This document shows positions 56,461 to 64,000 of a DNA stretch of 64,000 bases, piece by piece. Position numbers and translations under genes: made by a program. The notes under the pieces were generated by a model. It worked only from the letters and a program-made list of their open reading frames with translations. It searched no databases and had not been told where the DNA came from. Source of the DNA: Rheum nobile (Eukaryota; Streptophyta; Magnoliopsida; Caryophyllales; Polygonaceae); NCBI GenBank assembly GCA_027886185.1, contig WOAB01000109.1:5498501-5562500 (forward strand), written 5' to 3'. Numbering within the stretch: position 1 is the first letter of the stretch; every line of letters starts with the position of its first letter.

Positions 56461-56548
56461 GTCCTCCTGGAATAATGTTTCTATTCATGTGGGAAGCCTC
56501 TGCCAATACTAATGCTACCTCATGAGCAACATCATCATCAGCATCTAC
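56461..56548 (-). pseudogene. Possible ALWAYS EARLY-like exon fragment
   Basis: Minus strand reads KVDADDDVAHEVALVLAEAS then HMNRNIIPGGQR. A D-D-V-A-H-E-h-A-L-h-L-A-E-A-S segment is reminiscent of plant ALWAYS EARLY (LIN-9 related) proteins. The match is short and from memory of the pattern, so tentative. No flanking exons were identified. Confidence 0.3.
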
Positions 56549-56921
56549 CTTCATATTTTTCCCATACCAATTTGTAATTTCACTTTATGTGAACTCACAT
56601 ATATGCTCTAACATATTACCCTAATGCGAAATTCACATTTTTAGACGGTGAACAACTACTATACTTTTCCTTATATAAATACTAAATCATACAACCTAAA
56701 ATCCTAATCCAAAATTCAAATAATTTACTCTTATCAAATAATTTCTAGGGTTTACCGGCCAACAAAGGAACCAACCAACTGAAGTAGATTTGGGGTAGAA
56801 ACAACGAACAAGAGCACCTTTTATCCCGGGAGGTAGTGATCTTTCATCGCACATGCTACATTTCTCCTCATTCTGTTCATCAGTTACTTACGATAATGTT
56901 TTGCCTATTTATGTTATGCAG

Positions 56922-57390
56922 ATTCTAGAATATCATCCGAAAATGCTGCAAGAATACCTGAATGGCACTAATAATACCAGTTTCTTATATCCAAGGTGAG
57001 ACATTTTGTTACATCTATATTTGATAATAAACATACCCAGCAGTTAACTTCACTATTTGTAGCTGAAGTTTTCTTATTTTATGATAATAAACATACCCAG
57101 CAGTTTTCTTCACTGAAACATGAAATTCATGTGAGGCTATTTTCATCAGCAAACTTTTTCAAGTGGGCAATGATGCAATTCTAAAAAGAACGAAGCAAAA
57201 GCAGAAAAAAGCTCCAACTAATCAAAACCTTAATTTTGAAAGATCTTCCTTCACTCATGTGACCACTTCAAGTCTGACTAAATATTTTACATGTAATTTT
57301 TATGTTGATCCAGTGGAGTAGATCGATTTAAGCGACAATTTGCTCACCTAGAGGAACAAGTTAACCATGCAAGCAGCCAAACCAAATCAA
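56922..57390 (+). pseudogene. Captured MAP kinase fragment (TDY-type, C-terminal lobe end)
   Basis: Exon 56922-56995, after TTATGCAG, reads ILEYHPKMLQEYLNG and TNNTSFLYP. The donor is AAG|GTGAG. The next exon from 57314, after TTGATCCAG, joins in phase to give SGVDRFKRQFAHLEEQ. EYHPxMLxEYL...FMYPSGVDxFKRQFAHLEE is characteristic of the segment just after the kinase domain in plant TDY-type MAP kinases. The kinase domain itself is absent. The 318 bp intron carries a duplicated word GATAATAAACATACCCAGCA. Agreement of the splice phase argues against chance. Confidence 0.75.
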
Positions 57391-57698
57391 TGTAAGAAAA
57401 CCAAACACAGTGAGAGAAATGAAGTGCAAGTCCAAAATATCACAGGACTCCAGCAAAAAAAGGTGCAGATTCAAATCTGCAGTGTAAACTCCCGCAGCCT
57501 CAAACGGAAGAAAGATGGCCAGATGTTTGTTCAAAATTGTGACCCTAGCGAAGCAAGAGACATAGTTTACTGAACAATCAACAACATTTTTTCATAGCCC
57601 AACTTACAACACACAATTTAGGGTTTTAGGGCTTTTTCAATTTCTGAATTTACAACTACAAATCCAAATCAAGGAGGTTATATGGTTCAAGACATACC

Positions 57699-58001
57699 TT
57701 AGGGTGGATAGCACGCCATAATTGACGCCGGAATTAGAGTCGTCGGAGATGGAGTCGCCGGATCGAACGAGGAAGGAGATGGAGGGGCCGGATCGAACGA
57801 GGAAGGAGATGGAGGGGCCGGAGATGCAGCACGCCGGCTGGAAGGACGGGTCGGAAAGGAAGCGCTGGTGGAGCTGTGTAGTCGGGGAACGAGGAAGGAG
57901 ACAGAAGGAGGCGCCCGTAGAGTTGTGTAGTTTGGGAAGGCGCTGGTGTATGTGAAAGTTAATTTTGGAGGAGTAAAAGGTACGTGGTTAATTACGGCCA
58001 C
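57699..58001 (-). other. GC-rich 5'-exon-like region at the CACTA right end
   Basis: Minus-strand open frame of 100 codons rich in Pro, Ser and Thr (PPSPSSFDPAPPSPSSFDPA), partly made by a tandem repeat GGAGGGGCCGGATCGAACGA (57781-57830). Probably the start of a transcript of the element; no family recognised. Confidence 0.35.
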
Positions 58002-58287
58002 AAAATAGCCCGGATGTTTCGTAACCGGCTTATTTTAATGTGGGTTAATATAGAACGCGATAAAATAGTCCGGACATTTAAAAAAAAAACACGCCCGGGC
58101 TATTAAGTTTTGACTCTTTTAAAATAAATGTGTTTTTAGCCCGGGTTTCTCTACAATGGTCTGGGCTAATATGTTATCTTTCTTAAATAGCCCGACTTCT
58201 TCTGATGTATCAGGACTTTATATCACGGATAATTAGAATCCGGGCTAAATAATCACGGGCTAAAAAGCGTTTTTTGTAGTAGTGTAA

Positions 58288-58800
58288 AAAGAAAATTCAA
58301 AGATCATGAGTTCATATTTTAGCTAGCTATGTCACTAAAGGTTCACACGTAATACACTGTAGGTTCATAAATAATACATGAAAGGTTCACATTAAAAAAA
58401 ATCAAGGATCATGAGTTTGTTTTTAGGTATAAATGTTTGAGGTTCATGCGTAATACACTAAAGGTTCATACATAATACTCCCTCCGTCCCAGTTTATAAG
58501 CCCCATTTGCGTTTTTTATACTGTTCACAGTTGAAGGAAATCTTCAAGATTTATTCCAATATATAAGAAAAAACATAGTCATGTGGGGTCTTGTTTGATT
58601 CGTCTCAACGAGTACTTTGATAATATCAAAAAATTATAATTTTTAGGATTATGTAATTAGAGATATTAACGATACAAAATCCGCCTCGGCATTTGAACCT
58701 GGTCAAAGTGGGGCTTATAATATGGGACAGAGGGAGTATAAGAAAAGTTCACATTAAAAAACAGGATCACGAGTTCATCTGTTAGCTACCTATGATTGAG
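58288..58800. repeat. 100 bp tandem array, right part
   Basis: Two to three more units of the 52540-53408 array, interrupted again by a Stowaway MITE at 58478-58736. Confidence 0.8.
58478..58736. mobile_element. Stowaway MITE, copy 2
   Basis: 259 bp, ends CTCCCTCCGTCCCAGTTTAT and (reverse complement) CTCCCTCTGTCCCATATTAT, TA on both sides. The body is nearly identical to copy 1 at 39894-40138, e.g. CGTCTCAACGAGTACTTTGA and GAGATATTAACGATACAAAA. The left segment reads AAGCCCCA, matching its right end TGGGGCTT, so its inverted repeats are longer than those of copy 1. Confidence 0.92.
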
Positions 58801-58819
58801 GATCACTAGAATAGAGTTT

Positions 58820-59580
58820 AAGAACCTCTAGATTAATTTTACAAGTCTGTGAACCTCTCGTATAAAGTTTGTGAACCTCTCGTATAAAGTTTGTGAACCT
58901 ACGTTCAATCACACATTTGTGAACTTGTAACACATTTTTAACATAAACTTTGATCATTTAATGGTTGATTGTTGTAAGTACTTGCTGATGTTGTGAATAA
59001 AGGGTTTTAATATAAAGATTCTTTTGCAGAGATTGAATTTTTTATAACAGCCTTATTGTTGATACATTGCATGGGAGCATACCTATAAATATGTCAAACA
59101 ACATTGGACAAACCTTCTATAGACATAAACTTTCAACAAAACTAGATTAAAGCTGAACACTGATCAAAACCTACTCTGGAGAGCACCTTAATTGGCATAA
59201 ATTTACAGTTCTATAAAAGGAAATTCAATATAGCAGTACAGAGTTGAAAAATCAAACATGAACTATATAGTGCATCGACACTAAGAGGGAACAAATGATA
59301 TACAAACAGTAAGTCAATAACTACCCAAATTCTATACAAAAGTTCAAAACTATTTAATGAGACAGTACAACAACTCAGAAACCAATTTGAAAATGAATTT
59401 ATATTAAAGAAAGCTTTTAAACAAAAGCACCAACACCAATCATCATTTGTCTTTAATCCTCTACAAAATAAGCAACACTATTGCTGCAGACTTGACCCAT
59501 AAATCCCCAACTAAGAAGCCCTATTACACACTTCCTGTTCAACCTAAAACATTTAAAAATAACCAAAACAGTGGATTTGA
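58820..59580. other. AT-rich spacer
   Basis: A short tandem repeat GTGAACCTCTCGTATAAAGTTT occurs twice near 58853-58897. No gene seen. Confidence 0.45.
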
Positions 59581-59599
59581 GTGTCAGTAGAAACAAAGA

Positions 59600-59886
59600 C
59601 ACACCAACGAGGTCATCATCCTGTTCCTAATGTAGAGGTCGTGGACGAAGAAGAAGAATCTGATGACATAAGAGAAGGCCAGATAATTCGAGTTCAAAGA
59701 CGCATCGACATGGCCAACAAAACCCTAGATCGCTTCAATTTGGACCATGATTACCTGCTTCTTCATGAAAGGATCTCTGATTTGTCTCTGAATTTGTGTT
59801 CGCGGGAGAAGAACGATGGAATGGGGGTTAGGTTTTCGTTTGAATTAGGGAAGGAGCAAAGAAAGAAGTCGAGGATTGATTTGTAA
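59600..59886 (+). CDS. Small acidic ORF, unknown (possibly a gene remnant)
   Basis: A plus-strand frame open from about 59575 to TAA... at 59886 encodes NVEVVDEEEESDDIREGQII then RRIDMANKTLDRFNLDHDYL and a Lys/Arg-rich tail ending KKSRIDL. There is no upstream in-frame ATG; the first ATG (MANKTLDRF) is at about 59709, so this is either the last exon of a gene or a remnant. Codon use looks coding. Family not recognised. Confidence 0.3.
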
Positions 59887-60130
59887 TTTCGCACTGCATT
59901 TTGTGAAAATTACATATATTGCCACCAAAAAACAAATTGTGTGTGCGAGCGTGTACATTCAAATATTGGGGGCTCACGATCTGGACCGTATGTAAAGTCC
60001 ATCAAACGGTCTATAACCGTCCATATGTTACACCGTAAGAGCGGTAATTCTAAAAGCTAAGTAAACATAGAAAATTTCTACTTCTCAACCTTTTTGTTAG
60101 AAGATAAGGATTTAATATATCCGATATATA

Positions 60131-62410
60131 TTGACTTATTCCATCCACTTTGTGGTTTATGTCAAGGAGATCTAATTGCCCCCTTTCTTTTTATACTATC
60201 TATGGAATATCTTGTTCAGACTCTATCTCACGCCTATGTGTCTCCGTAGCGTAGAGTTGGCATTCAACTAATTAGACAAGGTACTTGTATTCTTTTTTTA
60301 AATTTTGCAGACGATACACTTATTTTGGCTAATGTTTCAACAAAAAATATGTTTTACATTAAATCCATACTTGATGATTTCACAAGCAAATCTGGCTTGT
60401 CTATTAATTATCATAAGAGTACATGTCAAACTTCTTGTAATGTCTCCACTTAACAAGCATAATCTTTAACAAGAATTTTAAATATACAGGTTGACCGTTC
60501 TATGAAAAAATATTTAGGTATCCTTATTGTTCGAGGTAGGGTGAAGAACAATATATTTGATTATTCTATCTTAAGCTTAAAGAAACAACTAGGAAAATAG
60601 AAAGCTAACTCTCTATCTCAAGCTGGTAGGACTATTCGTATACAATCTAAACTTCTCTCAAAAACAAATTACCTTATACAGAGTTTCCTTTTACCTAAAT
60701 GCGTATGTCAGGATATTGATAAAATTAACATGCATTTCTTATGGAATAATTTTTCCGCAAATCTACACCCCCTTTTAAGCTGGGAAAAGATTTGCCAACC
60801 TAAAACTTGTGGGGGTTTGGATTTAGAGTTATCCGCTAATATTAACAGCGCAATGCAAATGAAACTTTTATGGAAATTACTTGTTGAGATAAATAATATA
60901 TGGGTTCGAATTATCAATGAAAAATATCTTCAAAATACTCACCTACTTTCTTATCACAAACATAACTCAGACTCTTGGTAATTTTCTAGACTTCTTCAGC
61001 TTCGGGAAATATTTCAAAGAGGTATCTTCTGGCAAGTTGGAGACGATACTCAAATTAAATTTTGGTCTGACCATTGGATTTCGGACTGTAATTTAACACC
61101 ATATTCTCATCAACAAGATTTGAATACTCCAGTTTTGAATTTTATTACTCAAGATAAAGTTTGGGATATTGCAAGTCTTTCACATATTCTACCACTACAT
61201 ATTATCAACAAAATAACTCAGATTTATTTGGAGACCCTCTATGGATGGTTTCTTTTCTGTTAAAAGTGCCAGATCTTTAACTCATACTAATTTAATTTCC
61301 TTCCCTCAACAGGATTTTCCAAATTGGTTTTGGAAAGAGAATATTCCTCCAAAAATAAAAAATATTCTTTGGAAAACACTATCTGACTCTTTACCTACAA
61401 CAGAACATTTTAATAGATATTATAACATGGTTCCTTCTTAATGTGCTCTGTTCAATACAAATACAAAAGAATTTAATCATTTATTTTTAGAGTGTCCATT
61501 TACAATTAATGAAATCAATCAAATGCAGTCTCTCACCGGACAAATTTTCAATATTCAATCTAATTCAGATTTCTAGACAAACATGAACTTTTTCAGGCAG
61601 AACAATAGCAATTTTCAAATTATTCTTTTTCTCTAGTGAAATATTTGGAAACATAGAAACTCTATCATTTTCAAAAACATTCATTCTCAAAATTCCAATC
61701 TTAGCAATATTACTCAAATTCAGTATAAAGAATGGACTGCAGCTAATTTCAAACACAAATTTATTAATAAATATAAAAGAAATAGAAAGAATGGACGATG
61801 GGTTAAACTTGGAGAACAATGGACTAAGTTAAATTTTGATGCTTTTGTTAAACAAAATCTACCTTGTCATATTGGAATTATTTTTTGTGTTCATTTAGGG
61901 GAGGTGGTCTTTCTAGACCATAAGCAAATTATTTGCTCCTCCCCATTAAAAGGCGAGACACTTGCTGCTTTGGAAGGAATTCGTCGGGCTATCTCTCTCA
62001 ATATTAGGTTTTTAGTGATTGAGGGAGATAATCTAACAGTTATTAATGTCATTAGAGGTATCTAGAAAATACCTTGGGAAATCACTCAGATTATTACTGA
62101 AATATCTTATCTCTTAAATTGTTTTATGGGTGTTCTGATTTTTCATTGCTACAGGGATAACAACAGAGTTGTTGACTTTCTCGCTACAACAAATGTTTCC
62201 CCTATTCAGCTTTGTGGGACTATCAAGAGTTTTTTGGAACCTCATCCCCATAAAGATCTTATTATTAGATCGCGATATCGACTTCTTCATTATAATTCTA
62301 GTTTTCAATCAACTTGTTTAAAGCTTGTAAAAATCATCCGTTGTGATGATTTATGTATTCCTTATAGTGGGTAAGGATACCTTATGTTTGCCATATTTCA
62401 AAAAAAAAAA
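60131..62410 (+). mobile_element. 5'-truncated LINE (L1-type)
   Basis: 2280 bp ending in a run of A (62400-62410) and flanked by an 11 bp target duplication TCCGATATATA (60120-60130, 62411-62421). Reads GLCQGDLIAPFLFILSMEYL (RT block), NFADDTLILAN (catalytic FADD), GLSINYHKS, KYLGILIV, CQPKTCGGLDLEL and WVRIINEKYL, a zf-RVT-like stretch (FWKENIPPKIKNILWKTL, HLFLECPF), and an RNase H-like end (NFDAF...GEVVFLD, LVIEGDNLTVINVI, RDNNRVVDFLA). Endonuclease, ORF1 and the RT N-terminus are missing. Many stops and frameshifts. Confidence 0.92.
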
Positions 62411-62537
62411 TCCGATATATAAATATCAGGTAATTAAGAGACAGACAAACCAGTAGTCGGACAAACCGACATAAATAGAAAATAAATCAAACAAGCAAGG
62501 AACAATATAGCAAATACAATAAAAGTGTCTAAAAGAC

Positions 62538-62790
62538 CTAGGAAGAGTGGTCAGTACAACACAATGGAACAAAAGTGCCATCGAAAACAAGCCATACATG
62601 ATCAGTCATGTGAAGTGCAAAATGGACCACAATGATGTTGTCCCACCTAAATGAGGGGTCTTCAGTAGCCTCGACCTCCATGAATTTGCCCCCACCTAAA
62701 TGAGGGATCTTCAACAGCCTCGACCACCATGAAGTTCCCCCATCTAAATGAGGGATTTGAGAAGTCTCGAACACGACCACGATCGGAACA
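62538..62790. repeat. 49 bp tandem repeat, about three copies
   Basis: Unit CCCACCTAAATGAGGGATCT followed by TCAACAGCCTCGACCACCAT at 62642, 62691 and 62739. A minus-strand frame of 80 codons passes through it (KFMEVEATEDPSFRW), repeating with the unit. No family recognised. Confidence 0.75.
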
Positions 62791-62799
62791 ACTCGATCT

Positions 62800-64000
62800 T
62801 TACCCTAGATCAACTCCACAACTGTTGAGAAGTATTGACACCGAAACTTGAATCAACGGGTTCACAGACTGCAAAATGCCTCAAAGAATTTGAGTTCTTG
62901 ATGTTTTTGACTATTCACCATCACCTTGACCTTAATGCACCATTATTTGTGGTTTTCTTAACCATAATGGGGCAAGGAGGACTTTTCTCTTGATTGTTCA
63001 TTAGTTCAAGTTGGTCGGTTGTGTTACTAACACAAATTTTTAACATGTTATCAATTTGGTTCAGTAGTTCTTTTGGTTTGGAGTTTAGTCAGCCAAGTTC
63101 AACAATTTCAGATTTTAGATCGAATGTAAAAAATTGCAATATCGAATCCAGAAAAAATGAGGAGCATGTAGAGAGAATCAACTTGAGTTGTTAGATTCAA
63201 GAGATAGAGAGAGATATAGGAGTTTGCACAATAAGTGATATTTTTTTTCTTTTGAATAACAAGCAATCATGTCGAAGAAAGCTATTACAATAGCATAACA
63301 TAACATATTTAGATCACATGTTCGAGGGATCAAATATGTTATACAAATAGCATGTCTTTCACATTTGCTCAAGAACATGTTGTTCATTTGTTCATACTAG
63401 TCGGTCATGGCTAGGTTAGTCAAGGGTTGTGTTTCAATATCCTTCAAGTTAATCAGTTTGTGTTGATGTGTTGTAGTAGTCTGCACAAAGGTTTGATAAG
63501 TTTATTAGTTTTCCATTTGAACAAGAGTTTTGTTGGTATGAAGAAGATCATTTCTAGGACATCCATCGGATTCCATCCATCAACAAATACATCATAGCAA
63601 ACATGGAAACAACAAAGCAAAGAGAGATAAAAAAGGAAACAAGTGGAATTTGCAAAGAGTAAAAAACTATCAGATACTTTTATACAAATACAATAAACTC
63701 TTATTTTTTACAACCGCACCCAGTCAGCCTCCCACTTCGTTTCATCTATCCCGAGTCTCGTCCCGTACAACACTTCATCTGTTCATTTTCTAATTAATCC
63801 TTCTCATAAGTTGCTTAAATCTTTCAACATTTAATTAATGGTTGAAATAAATCTAATTTACTAATATTGACTTTATTTTGCAAGCTCTATGTGATTTGGA
63901 TTGCAAAATATATTCATATGGAAATTTTGTCTTGTGAGTGACACCAGCATGCACCATTTAAGATTAATGGTTGGTCTAGTTAAGTTCAAAACCGAACCAA
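62800..64000. other. Unassigned right flank
   Basis: Moderately AT-rich, with only short open frames. Nothing recognised. Confidence 0.45.

Larger units (their letters stand above)
53409..58284. mobile_element. CACTA (En/Spm) element carrying host gene pieces
   Basis: 4876 bp. Ends CACTACTACAAAATATGCTT and (reverse complement) CACTACTACAAAAAACGCTT, with the 3 bp target duplication TAA (53406-53408, 58285-58287). Subterminal regions (53430-53830, 58005-58265) are full of AGCCCGGGC/GTCCGGGCTA words in both orientations, as expected of transposase-binding repeats. No TNP2-type transposase is recognisable. The interior contains spliced pieces of unrelated host genes on both strands (next entries). 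Confidence 0.93.

Overview
The window is plant nuclear DNA, very probably from a eudicot and possibly an asterid. The evidence is an intron-bearing group IIa WRKY gene, plant retrotransposon lineages (Ty3/gypsy Tat-like, a chromovirus-like LTR, Ty1/copia including SIRE-like), CACTA, hAT, Mutator-like, Stowaway and Tourist elements, a plant L1-type LINE and an Au-like SINE. It is AT-rich and dominated by repeats. Only one intact host gene is convincing: a WRKY factor on the minus strand (4119-5954, four exons, 299 residues).

Layout. 1-3293: a decayed Tat-like gypsy gag-protease with its 5' LTR at 2619-3293 (minus), itself hit by another Tat-like LTR (1-379). 4119-6064: the WRKY gene and its TATA box. 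6379-8563: promoter-distal duplications, a Tourist-like MITE and a poly(A)-tailed retroposon. 8564-19237: two similar SIRE-like copia remnants (minus), each with RT/RNase H followed by an extra ORF resembling the plant transposon protein family; the first is split by a 1.9 kb solo LTR with TGTAACATCCC-type ends. 19238-21330: an AT-rich tandem array holding a 1.2 kb Mutator-like insertion packed with TGTGCATA/TATGCACA motifs. 21301-25964: an AT-rich block bounded by 180 bp inverted arms. 25549-28566: palindromes, two orphan exons, a 590 bp tandem duplication, 70 bp GC-palindrome units and a 42 bp minisatellite. 28607-29440: a 5S-like (Cassandra-type) sequence next to a Mutator/FAR1-type transposase relic.

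31438-36682 is a complete LTR element with a 5 bp target duplication. Its primer site reads on the minus strand, but its only coding capacity is a decayed, spliced ORF on the plus strand. 37083-40138 holds a GC-armed element, a 1.1 kb Stowaway-ended element with GC-rich cargo, a Mutator-type MITE and a Stowaway MITE. 40364-42566 is AT-rich and repeated, with weak Helitron-like ends and an Au-like SINE. 43214-48531 is a full-length Ty1/copia element with four disabling lesions. 48618-50103 is a solo Tat-like LTR. 50795-52063 is an hAT-type element inserted in a probable methyltransferase-like pseudogene. 53409-58284 is a CACTA-ended element carrying pieces of several host genes (class III peroxidase, a TDY-type MAP kinase, and less surely an ALWAYS EARLY-like and a Ulp1-like piece); it lies inside a 100 bp tandem array. 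60131-62410 is a 5'-truncated LINE with its target duplication.

There is no operon-like gene cooperation here. The interest lies in nested insertions whose target duplications can be read, in captured host exons, and in palindromic or tandem structures of unknown role. Coordinates come from reading by eye; family names rest on motif recognition, not database searches.
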